A model generated the notes under the pieces. It was not told the origin of the DNA, searched no databases, and saw only the letters and a program-made list of their open reading frames with translations. From assembly GCF_017921975.2 (NCBI RefSeq), contig NZ_JAGEMO020000071.1, forward strand, positions 1 through 60,371: DNA of 60,371 nucleotides, given 5' to 3'. The DNA comes from Hymenobacter terricola. Its GTDB lineage: Bacteria > Bacteroidota > Bacteroidia > Cytophagales > Hymenobacteraceae. Numbering within the stretch: position 1 is the stretch's first letter; each line of letters opens with the position of its first letter. Made by a program: the position numbers and the translations under genes. Shown here one piece after another: positions 42,020-50,304 of this stretch.

Positions 42020-43141
42020 GTGCCTACTGTTCAAGACCTGGCCCGCCTGCTGGAAGCCGCCGCCCCCCTCGCCTACCAGGAAAGCTACGACAATGCCGGC
42101 CTGCAATGCGGTGACCCACAAGCCGTAATCACCGGCGTCCTGATTACGCTCGACTGCACGCCGGCCGTCGTGGCCGAGGCTATCCGGCGCGGCTGCAACG
42201 TGGTGGTGGCGCATCACCCGGTCATTTTTCGGCCTCTCAAGCGCCTCACCGGGGCCAATGAAGTGGAGCAAACCATCATAGCCGCCCTCAAAAACGACGT
42301 GGCCATCTACGCCGCCCATACCAACCTCGACAACGTGCGCGGCGGCGTGAACGACAAGCTGGCCGAAAAGCTGGGCCTGACCAAAACCCGCGTGCTGGCC
42401 CCGCAAAGCGGCACCCTGGCCCGCCTCACCACCTACGCCCCAAACCGGCCCGAAGACCAGCAAACCGATGTGGCCGGCCGCATCCTGGCCGCGCTCTACG
42501 CCGCCGGCGCCGGCCAGGTGGGCCAGTATTCCGACTGTAGTTTTCGGGCTGAAGGCACCGGTACCTTCACCCCCGGCCGGGGCGCGCAGCCCGCCATCGG
42601 CGCCCGGCACCAGCCCGAAACGGTGCCCGAGTTGCGGCTGGAAGTGCTGCTGCCCCTGCACCGGCAGGCGGCTGTGCTGCGGGCCTTACGCGCCGCGCAT
42701 CCCTACGAAGAAGTGGCCTACGAGCTGATTAAGCTGGAAAACGTGCACCAGGAAGTAGGGGCCGGCCTGGTGGGCGAACTACCTGCGCCGCTGGCCCCCG
42801 CGGCATTTCGGCAGCTGCTGAAGCAACAGTTGCTGGTGCCGGTGGTGCGCCACACGGCTTTCGAAAAGGAAATACAAACCGTGGCCATCTGTGGGGGCGC
42901 CGGCGCTTTTCTCATTGGCGCGGCGCGGGCGGCCGGGGCCGATGCCTACGTGACCGGCGATGTGAAATACCACGAGTTTTTTGGGGCTGAGGGGCAACTC
43001 ATGCTTTGCGACGTGGGGCATTTTGAGAGCGAGCAGTTCACCGGCGAGGTATTCCGGGATTTGCTAACGGCCGGATTTGGACGTACTTTTGCGGTCTTAA
43101 TCGCCGAAACCCCTACGAACCCCGTTCAATATGACTGCTAA
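42020..43141 (+). CDS. Nif3-like dinuclear metal center protein
   Basis: 373 residues from GTG 42020. NIF3/YbgI family with the middle PII-like insertion that gives the longer form. Metal ligands: VVVAHHPVIFRPLKRL (HH), AAHTNLDNVRGGVND, and the C-terminal CDVGHFESEQF (H, E). Forms toroid hexamers with two metals per subunit; the biochemical role is unsettled. It overlaps the zinc-ribbon gene by 11 bases, a pairing I recall as common in this phylum, so they are translationally linked. Confidence 0.92.
   Translation: MPTVQDLARLLEAAAPLAYQESYDNAGLQCGDPQAVITGVLITLDCTPAVVAEAIRRGCNVVVAHHPVIFRPLKRLTGANEVEQTIIAALKNDVAIYAAHTNLDNVRGGVNDKLAEKLGLTKTRVLAPQSGTLARLTTYAPNRPEDQQTDVAGRILAALYAAGAGQVGQYSDCSFRAEGTGTFTPGRGAQPAIGARHQPETVPELRLEVLLPLHRQAAVLRALRAAHPYEEVAYELIKLENVHQEVGAGLVGELPAPLAPAAFRQLLKQQLLVPVVRHTAFEKEIQTVAICGGAGAFLIGAARAAGADAYVTGDVKYHEFFGAEGQLMLCDVGHFESEQFTGEVFRDLLTAGFGRTFAVLIAETPTNPVQYDC
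43084..43091 (+). promoter_or_regulatory. Possible internal promoter for the zinc-ribbon gene
   Basis: TACTTTTG inside the last codons of the Nif3 gene, 39 bases before ATG 43131. It fits the -7 consensus but may be fortuitous. Confidence 0.35.
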
Positions 43142-43892
43142 AAGTGCCGCCGTGGCTCACGCCGACGTTCCCGTAGCCGCCAAGCTCGAAGCCCTGCTCA
43201 CCTTGCAGCACCTCGACTCGCAGCTCGATGAAATCCGGCGCGTGCGCGGCGATTTGCCCGAAGAAGTCCGGGATTTGGAAGACGAAATTGCTGGCTATGA
43301 GGTGCGTGTCAAGAAATTTGACGAAGAAATTCAGGGCCTGAACGACTTCATCAAGAGCCGCAAGCAGGCCAGCAAAGACGCCGAAACGCTCATTAAAAAG
43401 TACGACGAGCAGCAGCAGAACGTGCGGAATAACCGCGAATTCGAAGCCATTGCCAAGGAAATTGAGCTTCAGCGCCTGGAAATCCAGATTGCCGACAAGA
43501 AAATCAAAGAGTCGCAGTACCAGATTGACGTGAAAAACGCCGAAATCAGCGGTACGAAATCGAAGCTCGACGAGCGCCGCAAGGACCTCGACAACAAAAA
43601 AGGCGAGCTCGACACCATTGTGGGCGAGAACGAGGAAGAAGAGCGCGGCATCATGGCCCAGCGCGAGGAAGCTACCAAGCCAGTGGAAGACCGCCTGCTG
43701 ACGGCCTACACCCGCATTCGCGGCAACGTGCGCAACGGCCTGGCCGTGGTGCTGGTGCGCCGCGACGCCTGCGGCGGCTGCTTCAACACGGTGCCGCCCC
43801 AGCGCCAGGCCGACATCATCTCGCACAAGAAAATCATCGTGTGCGAGCACTGCGGCCGCATTCTGGCCGACGTGGAAGCCCGTGCAGTCTAA
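43131..43892 (+). CDS. Zinc-ribbon coiled-coil protein (zf-RING_7 / C4-type family)
   Basis: 253 residues. A long coiled coil (about residues 20-200: LEALLTLQHLDSQLDEIRRV ... EEEERGIMAQREEATKPVED) ends in a C4 zinc ribbon with CGGCFNTVPPQ and VCEHCGRIL. The family resembles the HP0958/CT398 group, linked in other bacteria to RpoN or mRNA handling; no such role is shown here. It is coupled to the Nif3 gene by overlap. A terminator follows 48 bases downstream. Confidence 0.9.
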   Translation: MTAKSAAVAHADVPVAAKLEALLTLQHLDSQLDEIRRVRGDLPEEVRDLEDEIAGYEVRVKKFDEEIQGLNDFIKSRKQASKDAETLIKKYDEQQQNVRNNREFEAIAKEIELQRLEIQIADKKIKESQYQIDVKNAEISGTKSKLDERRKDLDNKKGELDTIVGENEEEERGIMAQREEATKPVEDRLLTAYTRIRGNVRNGLAVVLVRRDACGGCFNTVPPQRQADIISHKKIIVCEHCGRILADVEARAV

Positions 43893-43940
43893 GCCCGGCT
43901 TTTGAGCAATTCAGAAATCTGATTAGCTGATTGAAATCGT

Positions 43941-43972
43941 AAAAGGAACGGCCCGGTGTCGTTCCTTTTTTT
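43941..43972 (+). terminator. Terminator after the zinc-ribbon gene
   Basis: AAAAGGAACG, GGCCCGGTGT loop region, CGTTCC and a T7 tract. A clear intrinsic terminator on the plus strand. Confidence 0.8.
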
Positions 43973-43984
43973 GTTGCTTTGTTA

Positions 43985-45556
43985 ATGACGTTTTCGGCGG
44001 AAATTTTTCAGCGTGTGCGTGGATTTGGAGGGCAGCCGGCCAGCCGTTGGCGCGGGCTGCTGGGCGTGGCGGTCGGGGCTCTGATTTCCAGCTTTGCCAC
44101 CCCGCCGCAAACTGCCGCCCCCGAAACTGTAGCTCCCATTCCTACAGCCGAGCAACTTACGGCCTCCAGCCGCCGCGCTTACGCCGAAGTGCTGAAGTTG
44201 CGCCTGGGTCCCGCCCGCGAGCTGCTGCGGCCGGCACTGGCCGGCTCACCGGCCGCCCCCGCCCCTATTCTGGTGGCCGATTGCGCTGATTTTGTGGAGT
44301 TGATTATCGCCCAGGATGCCAGCCGCTACGATGCGCTGACGGCGTCCCAGGAAGCGCACCTCGCCGCCCTGGACCGCGCGCCGGCCAGCGTCCTGCGCGA
44401 CTATGCCCGCGCCGAAATCACGCTTCACCTGGGCCTGAGCCAACTGTTATTCAAGCATTTGGTAATGGGTGGGTATCATTTGCGCAGCGGCTACCACCAG
44501 ATGCAGGACGTAGTGAAACATTATCCTTCGTTTGTTCCGGCCCGCAAAACATTGGGTATCTGTGAGTTTGCAGTGGGCTCATTGCCCGAAGGCTACCACT
44601 GGCTGCTGCGCCTGCTGGGCCTGACTGCCAACGTGGATACGGGCCTGAAAAACCTGGCCCTGGCCGCCAGCCAGCCTAGCGACTTCCAAATTGAAAGCCA
44701 GCTGTACCTGACGCTCATTCGGGAAGGCTATTACAAAAAGCCCGACGAAGCGCTGCACCTGATTGAGCGCCTCAGCGCCCAGCAGCCGGACAACCTGCTG
44801 TTTACCTACCTGCTTATCAGTGTCAACAAGCGCCAGCACCGGGGCGATGCCGCCCTGGCCGCGTACCGCGCGCGGCCCACCGGCTCTGGCTATCTGCCGG
44901 TGCCCTACCTCCACCACATGGCCGCCGACCTGCTGCTGTTTCGGGGCGACTACGCGGCCTCGGAGCACGAAAACCTGGCGTTCTTGCGCGAGTTCATGGG
45001 CCAGCACTACCGCAAGGATGCGGCTTTTAAGCTGTACCTGGCTGCTTGGCTGGGCGGGCAGCCCCCCGCCGCGATGGCCCGCTACCGCGCGCAAATCAAC
45101 CAGCCCGGCCCTTCCGATGTGGAGGAGGACAACTACGCTCAGCACTATTACGAAGAGGCCAAGGCCCTCGACCCCATCCTCACCCGTGCCCGCCTGCAGT
45201 CCGACGGCGGCTACAACCAAGAGGCCCTGGCCACGTTGCGGGGCTTCCACGCGACGGCCACCACGCTCTGGCGCGACCGGATTGAGGAACCCTACCGCCG
45301 CGCCCGGGCTTACCAGGGCCTCGGCCGGCTCGATTCGGCCTGGTTCTATTTTGAGCGAACCCAGACCATCTCCGGCCCGAAAGCACCGTACTACTTCGCC
45401 CCTCAGGCGGCGCTGCAACAGGGCTACCTGGCCCAGGAAGCCGGCAAAAAAGTCCAGGCCCGGTTCTACTTTGAGAAAGCCCTGCACTACCCCTGGCACG
45501 AATACAAGAACAGCACCGACGCCAAAGCCACGCTGGCCCTGCGGGAGTTGAAGTAA
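43985..45556 (+). CDS. Secreted or membrane-anchored TPR-like protein
   Basis: About 523 residues from ATG 43985. A hydrophobic segment near residues 22-38 (GLLGVAVGALISSFA) is a signal or anchor. The rest is helical hairpins resembling tetratricopeptide repeats: ARELLRPALAGSPAA, ALHLIERLSAQQPDNLLFTY, RARAYQGLGRLDSAWFYFER, GKKVQARFYFEKALHY. No catalytic motif. The family is unnamed to me; the layout suggests a periplasmic scaffold or binding protein. Confidence 0.75.
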   Translation: MTFSAEIFQRVRGFGGQPASRWRGLLGVAVGALISSFATPPQTAAPETVAPIPTAEQLTASSRRAYAEVLKLRLGPARELLRPALAGSPAAPAPILVADCADFVELIIAQDASRYDALTASQEAHLAALDRAPASVLRDYARAEITLHLGLSQLLFKHLVMGGYHLRSGYHQMQDVVKHYPSFVPARKTLGICEFAVGSLPEGYHWLLRLLGLTANVDTGLKNLALAASQPSDFQIESQLYLTLIREGYYKKPDEALHLIERLSAQQPDNLLFTYLLISVNKRQHRGDAALAAYRARPTGSGYLPVPYLHHMAADLLLFRGDYAASEHENLAFLREFMGQHYRKDAAFKLYLAAWLGGQPPAAMARYRAQINQPGPSDVEEDNYAQHYYEEAKALDPILTRARLQSDGGYNQEALATLRGFHATATTLWRDRIEEPYRRARAYQGLGRLDSAWFYFERTQTISGPKAPYYFAPQAALQQGYLAQEAGKKVQARFYFEKALHYPWHEYKNSTDAKATLALRELK

Positions 45557-45611
45557 GCCCGAACTTTGGGCTGGCAGTAAGCGCAACCGCTGGCCGCTAG
45601 CCTGTTACCTG

Positions 45612-46928
45612 ATGCCCTCTCCTGTGCCTTTTTCTGCTGAATCCGTCGCCCACCTCACGGTCCCTTTGGCCGAACTGCCGACCGATTTCCGGGTGCGGGC
45701 GCTGCATTGGGGCGCAGCATTTCCGCACTGCGCTTATTTCGAGCCCAACGCAATGGCCTACCCCCACGGCCCGTTCGACCGCATTCTGGCGGTGGCCGGG
45801 CCAGGGGCCGACGCGGCCAACTCGCTCGCCGACTTGCGGGCGCTGCCCGATTCTTTGGCTGAGCAACGCTTTCGCTGCGGCTTCGTTACCTACGAAGCCA
45901 AAAATGAGATTGAAGCCTTAACGAGTCAGAACCACGACGGATTTGCGTGGCCCCAGCTGCATCTTTTCACGCCGCAAACGTGGCTCTGCTGGCGGGCGGA
46001 ATCAGTGGAAATTCATGGGCAAACCAAAGGCGTGTTAAGCCAGATACTGGCCTTGGCGGTGCCCGTGGTGCCCGCCCCGCAGGTGCCCGCGCTGCTCCCC
46101 CGGCTGCCCAAGGCCGACTACTTGCGGGCAGTGGAAGCCATTCGGGAGGACATTCTCAACGGGGAAGTGTACGAGCTCAACCTCTGCCAGGAATTCTATG
46201 CTGAAAACGTGGCGCTGGCGCCCGTCGACGCGTTTTGGCGCTTGATGGAAGCTTCGCCCGCGCCTTTTGCCGGCTTCATTCGGTGGCATGACCATTTCCT
46301 GCTCTGCGCCTCCCCGGAGCGATTTCTGGCGCACCGGACGCCGCAAATCATCTCCCAACCCATTAAGGGCACCATCCGGCGCGGGGCCACGCCGGCCGCA
46401 GACGAACAGCAGCGCCAAACCTTGTTGCACGACGAAAAAGAGCGCGCCGAAAACCTGATGATTGTGGATTTGGTGCGCAATGACCTCGCCCGCGTGGCCC
46501 AAACCGGCACCGTGCGCGTGCCCGAGCTGTTCGGCCTCTACCCTTTCCGCCATCTCTGGCAAATGATTTCTACCGTCGAAGCCGACCTCCGCCCCGGTGC
46601 CGACCTGGTGGATGTGCTACTGGCCACCTTCCCAATGGGCTCGATGACCGGGGCTCCAAAAATCCGGGCCATGCAACTTATTGAGCACTACGAAAACAGC
46701 CGCCGCGGCCTCTACAGCGGCAGTATCGGCTACCTCTGGCCGGACGGCAATTTTGAATTTAACGTCGTTATCCGCTCGTTGCAGTACCGCCAGGACACTG
46801 GCTACCTCAGCTTCCAGGTCGGCTCCGCCATCACCTACGACTCTGACCCTGAGCGCGAATACGAAGAATGCTTGCTAAAAGCCAAGGCATTGTTGGAAGT
46901 ACTGAATACAGTTATCAGTGAGCAGTGA
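45612..46928 (+). CDS. pabB: Aminodeoxychorismate synthase component I-like (PabB)
   Basis: 438 residues, chorismate-binding enzyme. Signature segments: LPKADYLRAVEAIREDILNG, EVYELNLCQEFYA, SPERFLAHRTPQIISQPIKG, then TIRRG (the PIKGT of PabB-type enzymes), LMIVDLVRNDLARV, FPMGSMTGAPKIRAMQLIE and GSAITYDSDPEREYEECLLK. It makes 4-amino-4-deoxychorismate for folate, with an amidotransferase partner not seen here; anthranilate synthase activity is an alternative. The final residues (TVISEQ) are encoded by a 24-bp inverted repeat that also supplies the stop codon. Confidence 0.88.
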   Translation: MPSPVPFSAESVAHLTVPLAELPTDFRVRALHWGAAFPHCAYFEPNAMAYPHGPFDRILAVAGPGADAANSLADLRALPDSLAEQRFRCGFVTYEAKNEIEALTSQNHDGFAWPQLHLFTPQTWLCWRAESVEIHGQTKGVLSQILALAVPVVPAPQVPALLPRLPKADYLRAVEAIREDILNGEVYELNLCQEFYAENVALAPVDAFWRLMEASPAPFAGFIRWHDHFLLCASPERFLAHRTPQIISQPIKGTIRRGATPAADEQQRQTLLHDEKERAENLMIVDLVRNDLARVAQTGTVRVPELFGLYPFRHLWQMISTVEADLRPGADLVDVLLATFPMGSMTGAPKIRAMQLIEHYENSRRGLYSGSIGYLWPDGNFEFNVVIRSLQYRQDTGYLSFQVGSAITYDSDPEREYEECLLKAKALLEVLNTVISEQ

Positions 46929-46968
46929 ACAATTAGCAGTTACCTGTTCACTGCTCACTGATAACTGT
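46908..46968. repeat. 24-bp perfect inverted repeat overlapping the pabB stop
   Basis: 46908-46931 and 46945-46968 are perfect 24-base reverse complements (arm begins ACAGTTATCAGTGAGCAG) around a 13-base loop. A further partial copy (GTTCACTGTTCACTGATTAA) follows to 46985. The words match the repeat at 3930-4037. The left arm overlaps the pabB 3' end. It could act as a transcription barrier before miaB. Confidence 0.8.
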
Positions 46969-47020
46969 TCACTGTTCACTGATTAAACCTGCCATTCTGT
47001 CATTTTACGTGGCTTTACCC

Positions 47021-47028
47021 TATCTTTG
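47021..47028 (+). promoter_or_regulatory. -7 box of miaB
   Basis: TATCTTTG, 25 bases before ATG 47054. It supports that start over the longer frame at 47009. Confidence 0.5.
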
Positions 47029-47053
47029 TGCCCCGCCGAAAAGCGCTACTATT

Positions 47054-48490
47054 ATGTCCCAAGCCCTGTTAACCCTTGATTTTTTAGATAAAGAAGCCCC
47101 TGCTGCCGAGGCTACCCCGAGCGGCGAAGTGCGGGTAACGGCCGCCACGCGCACTGGCCGGCAGCGTAAGCTCTACATCGAGAGCTACGGCTGCCAGATG
47201 AATTTCTCGGATTCTGAAATCGTGTCCAGCATCCTGTTTGATGAGGGTTTTGATACCACCGACGACCTGGCCAGCGCCGATTTGGTGCTGCTCAATACCT
47301 GCTCCATTCGGGAGAAGGCGGAGCAGACGGTGCGCATGCGCCTGTCGCAAATCAACTCGCACAAGAAGCGCAACCCCGGCCTGCTGGTGGGCGTGCTCGG
47401 CTGCATGGCCGAGCGCCTGAAAAGCAAGTTTCTGGAGGAAGAAAAAATCGTCGACCTCGTGGTGGGCCCCGATGCCTACCGGGATTTGCCCCAGCTCATC
47501 AGCCAGGTCGATGGCGGCCAGAAGGGCGTGAACGTGCTGCTCAGCCGCGAAGAAACCTACGCCGACATCACGCCCGTCCGCCTGAATTCGAATGGCGTGT
47601 CGGCCTTCATCAGCATCATGCGCGGCTGCGACAACATGTGCTCGTTCTGCGTGGTGCCCTTCACCCGTGGCCGCGAGCGCAGCCGCGACGCCCACAGCAT
47701 CGAGCGCGAAGCCCGCGACCTGGTGGCCGCCGGCTACAAGGAAGTCACCCTGCTGGGCCAGAACGTGGACTCTTACAAATGGGCCTCTGCCGATGGCACC
47801 GAGCACGTCAATTTCGCCCAGTTGCTGGAGCGCGTAGCCCTCATCAGCCTCGAGCTGCGCGTGCGCTTCTCCACCTCGCACCCCAAAGACATTACCGACG
47901 AGGTGCTGCACACCATGGCGCGCCACGAGAACATCTGCAAGTTCATCCACCTGCCGGCCCAGAGCGGCAACTCTCGCGTGCTGGCCCTCATGAACCGCAC
48001 CTACGACCGCGCCTGGTACGAGGAGCGGGTGCAGGCCATTCGCCGGATTCTGGGCGAGGACTGCGCCATCAGCTCCGACATGATTTCGGGCTTTTGCTCC
48101 GAAACCGAGGAGGAGCACCGGGACACCATGAGCCTGATGGAGCTTGTGCGCTACGACATGGCCTACATGTTCTTCTACTCGGAGCGCCCCGGCACGCTGG
48201 CCGCCCGCAAGCTGGCCGACGATATTCCGCTGGAAGTAAAGAAGCGCCGTCTGCAGGAAATCATTGATTTGCAGCAAATTCACAGCGCCGAACGCAACAA
48301 GCGCGGCGTGGGCCGGGTGCACCGGGTGCTGGTTGAGAACTTCTCCAAGCGTTCGAAAGACGACCTGAGTGGCCGCAACAGCCAGAACCAGGTTGTCATC
48401 TTTCCAAAGCAAAACTTCAGGAAAGGCGACTACGTGGATGTACTCGTTCACAGCAGTTCGGCCAGCACTTTGCTGGGGAATGCGATATGA
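47054..48490 (+). CDS. miaB: tRNA-i6A37 methylthiotransferase MiaB
   Basis: 478 residues from ATG 47054. Radical-SAM enzyme that adds the methylthio group to i6A37, giving ms2i6A, the substrate of MiaE (gene at 37.4 kb). UPF0004 cysteines: SYGCQMNFSDSE, LLNTCSIREKAEQ, GVLGCMAERL. Radical-SAM site: IMRGCDNMCSFCVVPF. A C-terminal TRAM domain is near RVHRVLVENFSKRS. The stop overlaps hicA as ATGA. In related genomes, as I recall, a sigma-54 regulator follows miaB directly. Confidence 0.95.
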   Translation: MSQALLTLDFLDKEAPAAEATPSGEVRVTAATRTGRQRKLYIESYGCQMNFSDSEIVSSILFDEGFDTTDDLASADLVLLNTCSIREKAEQTVRMRLSQINSHKKRNPGLLVGVLGCMAERLKSKFLEEEKIVDLVVGPDAYRDLPQLISQVDGGQKGVNVLLSREETYADITPVRLNSNGVSAFISIMRGCDNMCSFCVVPFTRGRERSRDAHSIEREARDLVAAGYKEVTLLGQNVDSYKWASADGTEHVNFAQLLERVALISLELRVRFSTSHPKDITDEVLHTMARHENICKFIHLPAQSGNSRVLALMNRTYDRAWYEERVQAIRRILGEDCAISSDMISGFCSETEEEHRDTMSLMELVRYDMAYMFFYSERPGTLAARKLADDIPLEVKKRRLQEIIDLQQIHSAERNKRGVGRVHRVLVENFSKRSKDDLSGRNSQNQVVIFPKQNFRKGDYVDVLVHSSSASTLLGNAI

Positions 48491-48756
48491 GCCAACGCCG
48501 AAAGTTTCTGGCGCAGCTATTGAATTCAACCTCTTCTGCAAACCTAGATTTTACTGCACTGGTTAACCTCTTGGTATTTCTAGGGTTTGAGTTGCGAATT
48601 CGCGGCAGTCATCACATTTTCACCCATTCTGAAGTTGAAGAAATCATCAACCTGCAACCTGCTACTGGGAATACCGTCAAGCCCTATCAAGCTAAGCAGG
48701 TGCGCGAATTGATTATTCACTATGACTTGGCCAGCCATTTTCGTGATACCCTTTAA
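48487..48756 (+). CDS. hicA: HicA-family toxin (type II toxin-antitoxin)
   Basis: 89 residues. The dsRBD-like HicA core is visible: LVNLLVFLGFELRIRGSHHI with the catalytic His in GSHH, FTHSEVEEIINLQP, then KPYQAKQVRELIIHYDL. It is slightly longer at the N-terminus than minimal HicA. It would cleave mRNA when free. The ATG at 48487 overlaps the miaB stop (ATGA), so translation is coupled to miaB unless it has its own promoter. The DNA is more AT-rich than miaB, consistent with acquisition. Confidence 0.85.
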   Translation: MSQRRKFLAQLLNSTSSANLDFTALVNLLVFLGFELRIRGSHHIFTHSEVEEIINLQPATGNTVKPYQAKQVRELIIHYDLASHFRDTL

Positions 48757-48767
48757 CGAACATAATC

Positions 48768-48989
48768 ATGCCTGACAGCAGCATTTATCCCGTTGTGGTT
48801 TATTGGAGCGAGGATGACCGGGCGTTTATCGCCGAGATTCCCGACCTGCCTGGCTGCATGGCCGACGGTTCATCGCAAACCGAAGCCCTTCACAATGTCG
48901 GAGTCATTGCGCAGGAATGGATTGTAACTGCGCTGGAACTGGGTCGGACGATTCCAACTCCTCGCCAGCGACTACAATTCGCGGCTTAG
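48768..48989 (+). CDS. hicB: HicB-family antitoxin, short form
   Basis: 73 residues: YPVVVYWSEDDRAFIAEIPD, then LPGCMADGSSQTEALHNV, the partial RNase H-like HicB fold. It neutralises HicA. It lacks the C-terminal HTH or RHH domain that longer HicB proteins use for operator binding, so autoregulation by this protein alone is unlikely. Eleven bases after hicA, same operon. The order is toxin first. Confidence 0.88.
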   Translation: MPDSSIYPVVVYWSEDDRAFIAEIPDLPGCMADGSSQTEALHNVGVIAQEWIVTALELGRTIPTPRQRLQFAA

Positions 48990-49011
48990 TTTCCAATTAG
49001 CACAAATAATT

Positions 49012-50304
49012 TTGACACCTTCCGAAATTCAATCCATCAAGCTCCGGTTTGGCATCATCGGCAACGCGCCGGCGCTGAACTACGCCATTCAGGTGGCCGC
49101 GCAGGTCGCGCCCACTGACATGACGGTGCTCATCACCGGCGAAAGCGGGTCGGGCAAGGAGTCGTTTTCCAAGATTATCCACGCCTTATCGCCGCGCAAG
49201 CACGGGCAGTTCATTGCCATCAACTGCGGGGCAATTCCCGAGGGCACCATTGATTCTGAGCTATTTGGCCACGAGAAAGGCTCCTTCACCGGGGCCAATG
49301 AGGCGCGCAAAGGCTACTTTGAGGTAACCAACGGCGGCACCATTTTCCTGGACGAAATCGGCGAAATGCCGCTCGGCACCCAGGCCCGCCTGCTGCGCGT
49401 GCTGGAAAATGGCGAATTCATCCGCGTAGGCTCCAGCAAGGTGCAGAAAACCGACGTGCGCGTGGTGGCCGCCACCAATGTGAACCTGCTCGACCGCGTG
49501 CAGGCCGGCACTTTCCGCGAAGACCTGTACTACCGCCTCAACACGGTGCCCATCACGGTGCCGCCGTTGCGCGAGCGCGGGGAGGACATCTACCTGTTGT
49601 TCCGCAAGTTTGCTTCGGATGCGGCCGAGCGGTACCGGACCCGGCCCATCACCCTGCTGCCCGACGCGGTACCGGTGCTCACGCGCTTTCGCTTCCCCGG
49701 CAACATCCGCCAGCTCAAGAATATAGCCGAGCAGATGTCGGTGCTCGAAACCGAGCGCGACGTGGATGCCCGCCGCCTGGCCCCGTACCTGCCGCAGGAC
49801 CAGGCCAACCGCCTGCCCATGTTGCTCGGGTCGGGCGCGGCCGAAGGGACCACAACCGGTTATTCGGAACGGGACTTGCTCTACAAAATTCTGTTCGACA
49901 TGCGCCGCGACATGACGGACCTGAAAAAAATGGTGCTGGAGCTGGCTACCGGCCAGCGCCCCCACGAAGCACAGGAACTACTGCGTCAAAACAGTCATCT
50001 GTTCAACAATACCGCTCCGGCTGGTTCGTTTGAGAGCGGGCAGGCGGCCGAGTATTTCCTGCCCGCCGCGCCCAGCTCGTACAACAGCGAGCCGGTGACA
50101 AACTACGAGGACGAAGCTCCCGTGGAGGACATTCCGCACGAAACCGAGGAGGAAACCCTTTCCCTCGACGTGAAGGAACGGGAGATGATACTCAAGGCGT
50201 TGAAGAAACACAACAACAAGCGCAAGTACGCGGCCCACGATTTAGGCATTTCGGAACGCACCTTGTACCGTAAACTCAAACAGTATGACCTGGAGCAAGT
50301 GTAA
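49012..50304 (+). CDS. Sigma-54 dependent transcriptional activator without receiver domain
   Basis: 430 residues from TTG 49012. The AAA+ domain starts almost at once: Walker A GESGSGKE (43-50), the sigma-54 contact loop reads GSFTGA (90-95) instead of GAFTGA, Walker B region GGTIFLDEIGEMP (108-120), and RFPGNIRQLKN. A linker rich in acidic residues (about 345-390) leads to a Fis-type HTH (KALKKHNNKRKYAAHDLGIS, ERTLYRKLKQ). There is no phospho-receiver, so control must come from partner proteins or expression level. It overlaps lptE by 20 bases, which suggests a link to envelope genes. Confidence 0.93.
   Translation: MTPSEIQSIKLRFGIIGNAPALNYAIQVAAQVAPTDMTVLITGESGSGKESFSKIIHALSPRKHGQFIAINCGAIPEGTIDSELFGHEKGSFTGANEARKGYFEVTNGGTIFLDEIGEMPLGTQARLLRVLENGEFIRVGSSKVQKTDVRVVAATNVNLLDRVQAGTFREDLYYRLNTVPITVPPLRERGEDIYLLFRKFASDAAERYRTRPITLLPDAVPVLTRFRFPGNIRQLKNIAEQMSVLETERDVDARRLAPYLPQDQANRLPMLLGSGAAEGTTTGYSERDLLYKILFDMRRDMTDLKKMVLELATGQRPHEAQELLRQNSHLFNNTAPAGSFESGQAAEYFLPAAPSSYNSEPVTNYEDEAPVEDIPHETEEETLSLDVKEREMILKALKKHNNKRKYAAHDLGISERTLYRKLKQYDLEQV

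Noticed and set aside
42020..42661. Minus-strand ORF (41969-42661) over the Nif3 gene
   Set aside because: Antisense shadow of a well-supported gene; no promoter or family.
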